Source of the DNA: Azadirachta indica
Lineage: Eukaryota > Streptophyta > Magnoliopsida > Sapindales > Meliaceae
NCBI GenBank assembly: GCA_022749755.1
Contig: CM040441.1
Span: 18,167,475-18,231,474, forward strand
Direction of reading: 5' to 3'
DNA length: 64,000 nt
A program made the position numbers and the translations under genes. The notes below the pieces were generated by a model. It saw nothing but the letters and a program-made list of their open reading frames with translations. It was not told the DNA's origin and searched no databases. Positions 49,000 through 60,297 of this stretch are shown piece by piece (the stretch's first letter is position 1; each line of letters opens with the position of its first letter).

Positions 49000-50270
49000 A
49001 CCTCTTTTCCATCTAGGTGTTGCAACTTATAAACTGTCGGTTTAACGATCCTGATTACTTTGTACGAACTTTTCTAATTAGTCATTAAGGCCCCTTCTCT
49101 AAATACCTTAGCATTTTGCGTAACTCGTTGCAGCACTAAATCTCTTTCTTGGAAAACTCTTAAATAGACTCTTGTTATAGTACTTTGCCAATCTTTGTTG
49201 ATAGGCAGCCATCTTGATAAGTGCCTAATCCTATCTTTCTTCTAACAAATTCAGGTTTAACTCTATTGCCTCACTGTTCTTAACTCATCAAAGTACTTTA
49301 TTCGAAATGAAGACATCCCTATCTCCACTAGTATTACTGCTTCACAACCGAACGCCGATAAATAGGGCATCTCACCAGTTATTGTTCTCACTGTCATGTG
49401 ATATGCCCAAGCAACTTAAGGCAACTTATTCACCTATCTCTCTTTCTTGTCATCGAGCCACTTCTTTAGAGCCTTCTTAACAATCTTGTTTATCGCCTTT
49501 ATTTGCTTGTTTGCTTTGAGATGAGCAGGAGACACAAATCTGAGGTCAATGCTTAGGTTAGTACAATATTATCTGAATCTCACAAACAAATAAATTATGC
49601 TAAGGTTAGCACAATATTAACTTTCCGTTGTCAACTATTAGTTATGCGAGATCCCAAACTAATAAATTATATTCCCTTCCACAAAAGCGGTGGTCTTCTT
49701 CTTCATTATTGTGGCTAGTGGCTCTACTTTTGCCCATTTCGTAAAGTAAGCAAGTACGATAATCGCACACTTGATCTGAGCACATCCTGTCGGTAACAGG
49801 CTGATCATATGAAGTCCACACTGAGTAAAAGGTCATGGCCTGAATAGGGGGGTGAGTTATTTAGGAGGTTATCTTAGGATGTCCGCGTGAAATTGACAAT
49901 TTGGGTAAGATTGAGTTATCTTAGTCATGTCATGGTGTAGTGTCGACCAATAGTATCCTTGGCGTAGAACAGGTACACCAAAGACCTACCACCCTCATAA
50001 TCATTATAGCTGCCTATGTGAACTTCTCTAAGTATATAGTCTACCTCCTTCTTATCAATACATTGCAGGTAAGGTAGCCCAAATCCTCGTTTATACAATA
50101 TCCTGTCAATCATTGAATAATGTGAGGATCTACTCTTAACTCTCTTGGCCTCCTTCTTATCCTTAGGCAATTTTTCCTCAAGAATATATTCTTGATTTAG
50201 ATCCATCCAATTTTGAGCTTGGCACGTCGTGCCGATCTGGTTCAGCTCCGTCTCTAATTTTTCCACACTC
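49000..50270 (-). pseudogene. Integrase region of the Tat-type element
   Basis: MIDRILYKRGFGLPYLQCI and the following VDYILREVHIG match the H2C2 zinc-binding arm, and the frame stays open to 49925. Downstream, another frame shows LLPTGCAQIKCAIIVLAYFT and EPLATIMKKKTTAF, the catalytic-core pattern (normally ..GPLP.G......VAVDYFTKW). The usual catalytic DYF reads AYF, so it is inactive. Confidence 0.65.
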
Positions 50271-50399
50271 TTTCGATGCAACATTTCCATAAGTATTGTT
50301 ATGGGAAACTTTCCCTGTAGTGTTAAGACTAATTTAACCAGGGTATCTGCTTTGGGATTTTTTGTCCGGGAAACTTGGGTCATTACGACCTCTTTGAAG

Positions 50400-51278
50400 C
50401 ATTTCAGTAATTCCATTACCCTGCCCAGATAGATGCTCATGCTTCCACCTTTTGCCTGAAACTTGCTCGACACCTAATTCAATACCAATTGCGAATCTCC
50501 CCTCACATCGAGACGTTCTGCCCCTATGGATAAGGCTAGACCAAGTCTCGCTAACAAGGCCTCATACTCTGCCTTGTTATTAGTTACCTCGAAATTAAAG
50601 TGTAAAGCGTAAGCTAATTCATCCTTTTTTGGCCTGATTAAAACTATACGAGCTCCCTTGCCTTGAGTATTTGATGCCCCATCAATATACAGGTGCTACA
50701 GATCCGAGCCTTCTCGTTCCTTCCTCAAGACCATTAGCCTCCGTTACCACTGAGCAGTCCTGAGCAGATTATTCGACCAATCTTATGCTTCTGATATCTT
50801 GAGATGCTACTAGCTCGTCTATCTTGCGTGCCATCATCTCTTCCAAAATTATCCAGCAATGCTAGAGTTTGATAGCTTTATAAGGTTGGTAGTCGATGTC
50901 AAACTTGTGAGTTCAACTGACCACTTGACCAATTTTCTTGAGAGGTCTGACTTATATAATATTTGTCGCAATGGTTAATTAGTGAGGACTACTACCGTGT
51001 GCGCTTAGAAATATGGCCGAAGCTTCCGCGCTGTTACCACTAATGAAAGGGCCAGTTTCTCTAATATATCTCTTCTCTGTATCTAACAACGACTTACTTA
51101 TATAGTAGATTAGTCGGTGTGTCCCTTCGTCCTTCTTAACCAGCACTGAGCTTATCGCGTGGTCAATTACCGCTGAATGCAAATACAGGTGTCCTCGAGC
51201 AGTGGGCTGGCCAGACAAGGTAGGTTTACCAGATAATCCTTCAACACCTGAAAGCTGCTTTTGCACTATTTCATCCAC
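50400..51278 (-). pseudogene. RNase H and second (archaeal-type) RNase H regions
   Basis: The first RNase H remnant (50979-51278) shows LYLHSAVIDHAISSVLVKKD and YYISKSLLDTEKRY. The second, at about 50400-50640, shows NNKAEYEALLARLGLA, GDSQLVLN and SRTKNPKADTLVKL, the pattern of the additional RNase H of Tat elements. The reading frame changes between these parts. Confidence 0.65.
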
Positions 51279-51449
51279 TTTACGTATTTTCGTTTTTTAT
51301 GACTTGAAAAAACTAGAAAGACTTGTCAGTAACTTTGGAAATGAATCGATTTAACACAGTTAACCTCCTCGTTAAAGCCTACACCTCCTTCAACGTGGTT
51401 GGGGGTTTCATATCTAATATAGCCTAAATCTTCTAAGGATTTGCTTCTA

Positions 51450-52874
51450 TTCCTCGCTCGCAGACCATGAATCTTAAGATTTTATCAGAATCAACCCCAA
51501 ACGCACATTTATTGGGGTCAATTTCATATTGTACTTCCGAAGTAGGGAAAATATTTTCCTTAAGTGTTCAACGTGATCCTCAACTATATGCAATTTGGTA
51601 ATCATGTTGTCAATATACACCTCTATTGTTTTTCCAATCAGAGGCTTAAAAACCTTATTCACTAACCTCTAAAACATCACCCCAACTTTCTTTAAACTGA
51701 AGGCATTACTTTGTAATAATATAATCGTTGGTCAGTCAGGAATGATGTTTTTTCTTGATTCGTCTCGTGCATCCGATCTGATTATACCTCGAGAATACGT
51801 CCATGAAACTTCATAATTTATGCCTAATCATTGAATCCACTAGTTGATCTATCCATGTGAGTGAAAAACTGTCTTTTGGACATGCCCTATCCAAATTAGT
51901 AAAATCTATGCACATTTTTATTTCCTATTAGCCTTCTTAACTATCACTACATTGACTACCCAATCGGGATAATTTACCTCCTCGTTGAACCCTGCTATAA
52001 TCAGCTTGTCTACTTTTACCCTAATCGCCTTCCTTCTTTCTTGATTAAAAGCTCTTCTTTTTTGCTTCACAAGTTTAAACGTAGGGTTAAACTTCATATT
52101 GTACCTCCGGAGTAGAGAAAATATTTCCTTTAAGTGTTAAACGTGATCCTCAACTATGCACGATTTGGTAATCATGTCATCAATATACACATCTATTATT
52201 TTTCTGATCAGAGGCTTAAAAACCTTATTCACTAACTTTTGAAACATCGCCCCCGCATTCTTTAAACTGAAGGGCATTACTTTGTAACAATATAATCCTT
52301 GGTTAATCAAGAATGATGTTTTTTCTTGATCCGCCTCGAGCATTCGAATCTGATTATACCTCGAAAATACGTCCATGAAACTTAATAATTTATACCCGGT
52401 CATTTAATCCACTAGTTGATTTATCTGCGTGAGTGGGAAACTATCATTCGATCATGCCTTATTCAGATTGGTAAAATCTGTGCGCATTCTCTATTTCCTA
52501 TTGGCCTTCTTAACCATCACTACATTGACTACCTAATCGAGATAATATACCTCCTTAATGAACCCTACTATGATCAGCTTGTCTACTTTTACCCTCATCG
52601 CCTTCCTTCTTTCCTAATTAAAAGCTTTTCTCTTTTACTTCATAGGTTTAAACGTCGAGTTAATCGATAGAGGATGGGAAATGATCTTAGGGTCAATCCC
52701 TGACATATCCTCATGGCTCAAAGTAAACACATCCGCGTTTTCCTTTAGGAAAGCAAATAGCCTTCCTTTTTCCCCGCTCGGTAATCGAGAACTAATTTTT
52801 ATTACCTTCTTAGGCCTTAAGGGGTCAATAGGCATCAGTTCTACTTCCTCAACAGGCTCGGGTGTTGGTCGCAT
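51450..52874 (-). pseudogene. Reverse transcriptase of the Tat-type element, with internal duplication
   Basis: The pre-RT segment (FTLSHEDMSGIDPKIISHPL) lies at 52635-52874. The RT palm with FMDVFSRYNQIRM, VMPFSLKNAGAMFQ and the YIDDM catalytic motif is open at 52137-52403. A second partial RT copy lies at about 51474-52090 and reads YIDNM, with the second catalytic Asp changed. Frames are interrupted by stops, so no active enzyme is expected. Confidence 0.75.
51522..52660. repeat. Tandem duplication of about 570 bp inside RT
   Basis: 51522-52090 and 52092-about 52660 align along their whole length. Shared landmarks are TTCATATTGTAC, CGTGATCCTCAACTAT, AATCATGTTGTCAATATACA (with variants) and TCAGCTTGTCTACTTTTACC. 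The duplicated unit covers the RT fingers and palm through the YxDD motif. Divergence between units shows that the duplication is not recent. Confidence 0.9.
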
Positions 52875-53172
52875 TCTCCCTTATCCTATACTTTTTTCAA
52901 GCTTGCCCATCTCCTTCCGTTGTTCGATGTCTTCCTCATTCGACGTCATTATATAATAGGACTGTCTCAAAGAGGCTTCGAAGTAGGCCCGGGCAACCTT
53001 TTGATCCCCTTATACAACTCCAATTCCTTCGCCTATCCAAAATTTGATCTTTAAGTAATGTATGCTTACCACTACTTTTATTTTCCTTAAGAAAGGTCTC
53101 CCTAGGATCATGGTATATGGCACCTTTAGGTTCACAACTTAGAGCTCTACCATAATAATCTTCTAATATGGT

Positions 53173-53505
53173 TTATCCCCTATCGTTAACGGTAGCTATA
53201 CTAAAACCAACAGAAGGATGTATGAGTCTACAAACCCATATAGAGCAACATTTGCCAGCTCTATCCTCAGCTCTATCCACCAAAATCCTGTTAACCTTAG
53301 CTAAGCTGACCTCCAAGGTTATTATCAGGGCATCATCATGAAGGTAGTTAACCCCCGTCTCATCTTCATTAGTAAACATAATTGGAACTGACGCTAATCG
53401 GGGCTTCTTTTCTGTTCGAACGTTCATCACGTAATAGTCCACCAACGTCTTAGGCAGCAAATATCTCAAATGATTTTTCCTGGCATTATTGGAGTTTCTA
53501 GCCAA
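53173..53505 (-). pseudogene. Aspartic protease region of the Tat-type element
   Basis: An open stretch of 110 codons contains PIMFTNEDETGVNYLHDDAL followed by ILVDRAED. This corresponds to the HDDALV...VLIDSGSS region of gypsy proteases. The expected D-S/T-G active-site triad reads DRA, so the catalytic motif is lost. An upstream minus-strand segment (53498-53701) fits the gag-protease linker. Confidence 0.6.
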
Positions 53506-54126
53506 CGTTGGTCCTTCTGAGATGAGGGACTGGATCTTCTAACCCCATTTTCCTATGCCTCGAGTCTTCTTCTACTTCACACACTCCCGCCTTATGCCTA
53601 TTTAGGTAATTGTTTCTATTTGCTCTCTTAAATCTAGATATTGATCCATCATGTACCCGTGGTCTTGATGAAACGTACACTTTTTTTCCTATCGTGAACA
53701 TTTGAAGCTGATTTTAAAGGACGAGGTCTAAACAATAATTTTAAATCCTTAATCTCATCATAAATCATCGAAAAGGGGAATTTAATTCCATAAACCTTCT
53801 TCGGTCCTAAACAGGAGCAACTTTCTTAATCCTTTCCCTCAGGGGAGAGAGTTCCCTCATTTACTCTGCTCCTCCTTTATATCTCGTGAATCGAAATCCT
53901 TTATCTCATCTCTACTCGGATCTATGGTCTATGTGTAATTGTTGGAAGTCTTCCCTCTTCGTAAGGGATTTGGGATCGGGTCACTGTGGCCCCCTTCGTT
54001 ATCTCCTATCGTTATGTCTCAACCTTTTCCCTCGGCTCCCTGACTCTTCCATTTTTTCTTCCCTCTTTTTTAATAGCATTCGGTCGTCGATTTTGATTTC
54101 TTTAAAAATCTTCTTCTATCTTACTC

Positions 54127-55347
54127 TCATTTAGTTACGATTCGCTTATGTATGGCAAACCATCCTTTGTTCATCCTCAGCCCCTTCTTGAATCCTTTAA
54201 GTGGCAGGGGATGTGAAAAAGCTTCAGCTTCCATAACTTTCTCATAATACCTTTTGATAAAACCTTTTAATGTCTCATCTCTTCTCTGCTTTATCAGCAA
54301 TAGCGAACTAGGATTTTTTGACACAACTAATGCTTCCCTAAACTCCTTGACGAATTGCGCACATAATTGATCAAAACTCTTCACACTTTTAAGTCTTAGG
54401 TTTTTATACCAACGTCGTACCTGTTCTTCCAAAGTTAAAGTGAACAGGTGGCACATTTGCCGCTCTGTCAAGCCTTGTATTATCATTATTTACTTGAAGA
54501 GATCTAGCTGTAACGTCAAATTCGTTTTTCCTATAAATAATGGGATTTAGGGCATCTTAAATTTTCGAGCAAGGGCCAAGTTCTATATTTCTTTAAGAAG
54601 GGGGATTCCAAGGAGAGCTTCCCCCCCGAACATGGTTTCATCTCATCGCTTGTTCTTCTCTTAATGAGCTTGTAATTTTTCGATAAGCTCTCTGATCCTC
54701 TCCTTCATTTTTTTCCTATTTACCACCTGATCGGTAGCGGGCATTACCTACGCAAGTGTTCTCTTAGTGACAACTTTTTCCCCCTTTTTCTGGCATTTTT
54801 GGTTTCAGTAAGTTCGCAAATCTGTCGAGCCCATATCGTGTTTAAATCTTCTTTTACCCTGACTCTATTCATGTTGATCATGAGCTAATTTTTGATCGAG
54901 TTTTTCAGTATCGCAGAAAGAAACTCCTTCTTCAGGGCCTTCATACCTCTATGCAATTGGCATTCACTACTTACTCCTTATCTTTCTGATAGACGACCCC
55001 CTGCAATAGTTCTTTGGTGAAGAAACATTTTCTTCATTCTCCGAAAACCTTACCTTGCTTACACCATCCCCTTAGATCATTTTTTTTAGGCTTTTAATTT
55101 CCCTTTCCATCATTCCCATTTTGTCCTCTAGGGCCTTTACTTGCCTATATTTCTCCAGATATCTTCACTCACTTTCCTACAACTATTGGGCAAGTCGAAC
55201 TGCATCTGCTTCCATTTCACGCATTGCCATTCTCCCTTGAAACAATTGCAATGAGGCTGGGGGAACATTGGAATCTGACAAATCCTCTTCATGAGGCCTT
55301 TTTAATGGCAGGTTCTTGACAATCACTTATTCTTTTATTATTGCCAT
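54127..55347 (-). pseudogene. gag of the Tat-type element
   Basis: A minus-strand ATG at 55347 begins a region whose start closely matches the gag start of the second element (60298), with a charged helical segment. The retrotransposon-gag core (RRWYKNLRLKSVKSFDQLCA, then FVKEF and LKGFIKRYYEKVMEAEAF) is open at 54127-54486. Stops interrupt the part in between. It would form the nucleocapsid of virus-like particles. Confidence 0.65.
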
Positions 55348-55365
55348 AACTTTTCTTGTTCATTT

Positions 55366-55383
55366 CCCACAAATGGCGCCAAA
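55366..55383 (-). promoter_or_regulatory. Primer-binding site
   Basis: Directly inside the 5' LTR the minus strand reads TTTGGCGCCATTTGTGGG. The TGGCGCC core two bases from the LTR is typical of Tat-type PBS sequences. Confidence 0.7.
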
Positions 55384-55742
55384 TGTTAATACTGAAAATT
55401 GTCACCTTCAATATCACACAGTAAAGATTGTATTGCTCTCTCTTATTCTTCTTTTTTTTTTTTTTATTTTTCTCATGAATTTTATGAAAAGAGGGTCATC
55501 TTTATATAGTGCTAGTTCCCCTACTCCTAATAATACTAAGAATCTTAATGAAATTAGAGTGTATCTTCCCAGAATCCTAATTTGTATTAAAATTCCTTCG
55601 AGTTGACCTGAACGTGGTCTGTTCAATATCTAGAGCGGCTAACCAGGCATTAGAATTGCGGATTGCAAAATATATAGATCCCATGGACTGAGCCCACCTT
55701 TCTAGTTATCAAGCTATGGGCCCTAGCCTGCTTTCCCAAACA
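55384..55742 (-). repeat. 5' LTR of the Tat-type element
   Basis: In plus orientation it starts TGTTAATACTGAAAATTG and ends GCTTTCCCAAACA. A long A/T homopolymer lies at about 55449-55465. The adjacent PBS shows that this is the 5' LTR of a minus-strand element. Confidence 0.85.
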
Positions 55743-55969
55743 GATATAAATTTATACTAATCATATCTAAATCTGTGATAATTATGATTTATTTTATTAT
55801 TTTTGTTCATGCGAAAAAATTTCCAACACGTATTAAGGTGGGACATGATATTGGTTGACGTTAAGGACAATGTTCATAAAATTAATGTATTTTAGATTAG
55901 GGTTTCTAACATGCTCTTCTATCTCCATGGCTAGAGCTAGGAGGTGAATTTATTGAGATTCAAAATGTA

Positions 55970-55971
<2 letters not shown>

Positions 55972-56003
<32 letters not shown>

Positions 56004-56004
56004 T
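55972..56004. repeat. TACATA/AT microsatellite
   Basis: A run of TACATA units passes into an uninterrupted (AT)n tract. Confidence 0.85.
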
Positions 56005-56213
56005 GAGTAAAAATTAAAGCTACGTACAATCAGAGAAAGAAATGACAAAACTCTAATATATAATTCATCAAATTAACCAAAGTAGTATTAGTTAATTTAT
56101 TTATTTATTGAACTTTTTTATTTTGACTAATTAATATCACAACACGACCCAACCCGACAACACTTACGTAGCTTTAATATTTATTCCATCATGCTGAAGG
56201 ATAGCCAGTTTGT

Positions 56214-56408
56214 TTAATAATGGAGTAGAAGATTAATTACATCATCATCATCATCATCAGCGATATATTCTATTTTTGGAGTGCAACCATTATCTGCAAC
56301 CTTCTCACACTTGAATTTGGCCCCCTCTTCTTGGCCAGTTAGAGCTAGAACTTTCTGTCCACTCGAGTCCTGATGAAACTTAAGCTTTCCACATTTACTG
56401 CAGTCCAT
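56214..56408 (-). CDS. Small Cys/Asp-rich hypothetical protein (64 aa)
   Basis: The minus-strand ORF starts MDCSKCGKLKF and ends in a run of six Asp (from a TCA/ATG-type microsatellite) plus VINLLLHY. Cysteines at residues 3, 6, 34 and 42 (CX2C...CX7C) could bind one zinc ion. Local base composition is richer in G+C than the surroundings. I do not recognise it. It could be the last exon of a larger gene, a young small gene, or a chance ORF in a gene remnant. There is no homologue nearby, and no clear promoter or splice acceptor was identified. Confidence 0.3.
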   Translation of the reverse strand: MDCSKCGKLKFHQDSSGQKVLALTGQEEGAKFKCEKVADNGCTPKIEYIADDDDDDVINLLLHY

Positions 56409-58150
56409 CGTGACCTTCTGGATTCTGCTGAATAATAATTTACTTTCCTTTGACTACCACCCAAGCTTACACCGTTTTCTCTGTGTCACCAGCTTTTACT
56501 ACATCTATTTGTTCACTATTTAGGGTTATTTTACTTACAATGGTAATTTAGGACCCGATATGATTATTTGACACGAGTTCGATACTATTAAAGAGATTCA
56601 GATTTGAAAAACTTGACATAAATAATAATCAAATCGTAATCTTATTTAATTATTCTAACATGATTATTCGTTTAAAATATAATTAATTAAACGAATAATT
56701 GTATGTTACATGAATAATCGTATCTTAAACGAATCGTGTTTAAATAAACGGGTCATATTTAAATTTAAAAAAATTGATACGAATAATAAATGAATCAAAT
56801 TAAAAACAAACAAATCGTATTCATGTTGACCTAAATATGATTTTTTTTTTATTCGAATCCAACCCTAATTCAAATCCCATATTCTATTCTTTTGTTGACC
56901 CTCCCATAACATTGAAATCCCACATCTGCAGCTGGTGATAGACCATTGACCTGGATGTTTAGAAGACGAGCAGTGTTGGTTTAGATCATCTCACCAGTTC
57001 CACAACTATTTCAGTAGCTGCTAAGGCAAAGGAATAAGATTTTCATTCTTGTATTTTGCGTATATTGTTGCAGCTATACCTCTTTCATATATTTGAATTT
57101 GATCGATGGATGTATGTATGTGGAAATCAACTGAAACCAGCTTCAAATTTATAGATCTTGCCCTCTAAACAACTATTATTTAGGGCAGGCATATATCTCT
57201 CCTTGCATGCACATACTATAATGAATTAATATCGAAATAAATAAAACTTGAGTTCTAAGATCCCTTAATTATAATTTTATTATGTTTGAGTAATATCATG
57301 ATTTTGTGGACAATTAAATTATAATTATAACTATTTACATTAGACTATTGAGGTATGTAGTATTTATTTATTTTTATTGGAAGTTTGAATATGATTGATA
57401 TATTTATTTTTGTACTTTAAATAGCTAAATATAAATATGAACTTGTTTGTTTTTATTAAAAAAATCTAAAACTGGTATGTTGACATATTAAAAAATATAA
57501 AACTAATATGTTACAATATTGACATTTATATAAATATTAACTAATAAATTAAATAAATTATTGATAAATAAAATATTTAAGTTAAGAATTTCAACTTGAT
57601 TACATTCATATATTTACTGGATTTTAATTAAAAAATAAAGAGGCTCTAAGCTGGGAGCTCAATTGTTAAAATTAAGAACTCATGCCCGTTTTGTTAGTAC
57701 GTAAATAATTAGGGATACAAATGTTATTATCAATATTCGTTTTTCACGACAGCCCAATAGTAAATAGTATCATTTTCGTCACTAAACTTTGAATAAAGAA
57801 CAATTCAGGTCACATTTTTATAATATTAACAAATTGATCTCTAAATTTAGTTTTTTTTTTTTTTTTTAATTTTACATGTCCCTACATAATGAAAATGTCA
57901 AAATTAAATAAGCTACATTTTGATTTTTTCGATAGGACCAAATATATTAGCATCTTTAAGTATATAAATTTTTAAATAAATTTATTTATACAAATTGTTA
58001 CAATAGTATTTTTATTTTTTTTAATTTGTATAGTTTGAATATTATACTGTAAAATTTATTTATTTTTTATAATTATACGACCAATAAAATATATATTTCC
58101 GTCGAGGAGTATATAAAAGAAAAAAGGAAAATTATTGCAATCCATTCAAT
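56409..58150. other. AT-rich intergenic DNA with repeat fragments
   Basis: No gene seen. It holds an inverted member of the dispersed MITE-like family at about 57370-57650, and AAACGAATAATYGTAT-like direct repeats at about 56660-56740 (GATTATTCGTTTAA and its inverse). Confidence 0.45.
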
Positions 58151-58450
58151 CAACTATTAAAATATAATCAATTTGAGCTCCATGAATTCCTTCAACTCCA
58201 CCAGTTGTTATAAACCAGTGAATAGATTCCGTTTGAGCCGGTAAACGCCGTTCCTGCCGCCGTAATTTTCGCTTCAACGTCGTTATTGTCGACGAAGCTA
58301 TGGATCTGAACGTGAAATTCTCGACGACGACAAGTAGGAACGAAGCACCAATAAGGAGTGTCGAGGATTACGATAAAATCGAGAGGAAATTGGTTTGCTG
58401 TTAACAACTGGTTGAGTTGAATGAAATCCTGGAGGTCAGATTCTGAAAAG
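58150..58450. other. GC-richer island of unknown nature
   Basis: About 250 bp with many CG dinucleotides (TTCGTCGACAATAACGACG on the minus strand) inside AT-rich DNA. Minus-strand frames of 70-100 codons exist, including one at 58192-58407, but I recognise no family. It may be a gene remnant. Confidence 0.3.
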
Positions 58451-58957
58451 CTGCTTCAATTTTGGTAGATCTGGAATACTTTCAAGAAACGAAAAATTCT
58501 GTGCTTTTTTCTAGCCAGGAACTATTTTTTTATAAAATTCATGTTTAAAAGTTTTACAATTTTCTTTTACTAAGTAAAATGCAAGTTTAAAAATTTTGCA
58601 TTTTTTCCTGTTAAGCAAATTCCAACTGAAAAGTCTTGCAGTTTCCCTTTAAAAGTAAAAGATTCAACGTTCGAAAGGATCCAATTTTTTTTAGTAAAAC
58701 AAATTTATTAATCGATTTTTTGTCCTTATTTGACAAATTTGTCAAAGAAAACAAATTTTTGTAGATAATGACTAGGTGAGGGGTATTTTACTATTTTATC
58801 TGGCTTTATAATTTTAGACTAATTAAATGCAAAATTTATGAAGAGAAATAGTTTGGTAAATTCACCTTCAAAGGTGCCTATTTTGAAAATTTTTCTTATT
58901 TTTTTAGTAAATAAAAATTGTCATACAAAAATTAACCTGGTACGTTATATGATATGT

Positions 58958-59021
58958 TAATATTATTGTCATATATTTTTCTTCGTTCAAGTAAAAAATA
59001 AAATATATGACAATAATATTA
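58958..59021. repeat. Perfect hairpin, 22-bp arms
   Basis: The arm at 58958-58979 (containing AATATTATTGTCATATAT) is exactly inverted at 59000-59021, with a loop of 20 bases. It may be a tiny foldback element. Confidence 0.85.
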
Positions 59022-59077
59022 TTTTATATGATTGAACTTGCTATAGGATTTTGTGTAAGAATACAAACTATTAAAAC

Positions 59078-59078
<1 letters not shown>

Positions 59079-59123
<45 letters not shown>

Positions 59124-59145
59124 TGTATGTATGTATGTATGTATG
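59079..59145. repeat. (AT)n followed by (GTAT)n microsatellite
   Basis: An AT run (59079-59096) is followed by about 12 GTAT tetranucleotide units (59097-59144). Confidence 0.95.
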
Positions 59146-60263
59146 GTGTGAACACATTTTATAGTAACTCTATCTTTTCATAATATTAGCCAAAATTAAT
59201 AGTTTTGTCTTCCTTTATTTTTATTTGTGTTTCATATTTTCGATTACTTTGTATTAAACATTCTAATAAATCAATCTAAGCAAACGAGCAAATATTGTAG
59301 CTTCTTGTGTAATAGAAAATTTTAGGTTGAATGTCCTTTTAGTTTTAAAAATTGGATCTAATACTTTTATTAATTCAAATAGATTTAAAAATACTCCTGA
59401 AAATTCTAATCGACTAAAAAAAGCCAACTATACTTCTATGTACTAATAATTGTTTAAGAAAAGTAATTAGTAAATATTTAAAATTTGATAAAATACAATA
59501 TATTTATTTAAAATATTTTAATTAAATAGATAATAATATTACTGTAATAATATATTAATAAAATAACTGTATTATAATTTTTTTTAAGAATACACATTAG
59601 TAATTACTAAAAATTAAATAAAATAAACCATAATAAACATTAATTTATTAATAAAATATAGATATAAAATTTATTTATTTATTTACAACTTATTTATAGT
59701 AAATATTTATCATTATATTATAATTTAAATAAAATATATGTATATATAGTTAAAATATAAATGAAATAATAAAAATAAAATATGAACAAAAAATGAATAA
59801 ATTTCTAATATATAAATAAATATTTGTGTTTGGAAAGATGGGCTCGTCAACGGCCCGTAGCCCAGTCTTTGAGGATGATTAGGATGAGTTCAGCTCATCA
59901 AGATCCTAAAGAAGATGAGATTGGCCCATAAAGGAGGTAGGCTTCAAATTTGGTCAGTCTCTTTAGGCGCGATCAGGTTGACTGGGAAGGATTTCTGCTC
60001 GAGCACGTCACAAGGGAATCCGATCAGAGGTGATCCTTTCGGAACAAGGAAAATCAAATTTGGGAGGTTCGATTTAAAGCAAGTCAAGATTTTGTGAGAT
60101 ATATACCAAGATTATCGAGATTCTTAGTACTTCTAAAATGAGGAAAGTTATGTATATGTATATATGTCCTGTGTAAAAGAAAAAGAGAGGACTTTTTATG
60201 AGTTCAATAAAAAATTCATAATTTTCACATTGATATCAACAGTAGTTATTTTTGGTATCAACA

Positions 60264-60280
60264 TTTGACGCCGTCTATGG
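60264..60280 (+). promoter_or_regulatory. Primer-binding site of the second Tat-type element
   Basis: TTTGACGCCGTCTATGG lies immediately after the LTR, related to the TTTGGCGCC PBS of the first element. Confidence 0.65.
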
Positions 60281-60297
60281 AAAAAGAACAAAAAGCT

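Larger units (their letters stand above)
44612..55742 (-). mobile_element. Full-length Ty3/gypsy retrotransposon, Tat-type, decayed
   Basis: An 11.1 kb element on the minus strand. The left LTR is 44612-45029 and the right LTR 55384-55742, both TG...CA bounded. Flanking 5-mers are GATAC (44607-44611) and GATAT (55743-55747), a target duplication with one mismatch. Minus-strand order is LTR, PBS, gag, protease, RT, RNase H, second RNase H, integrase, then an antisense ORF on the plus strand, then LTR. Dual RNase H plus an antisense ORF between integrase and the 3' LTR is the plan known for the Tat lineage. LTR differences and stops throughout indicate an old, inactive copy. Confidence 0.85.
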
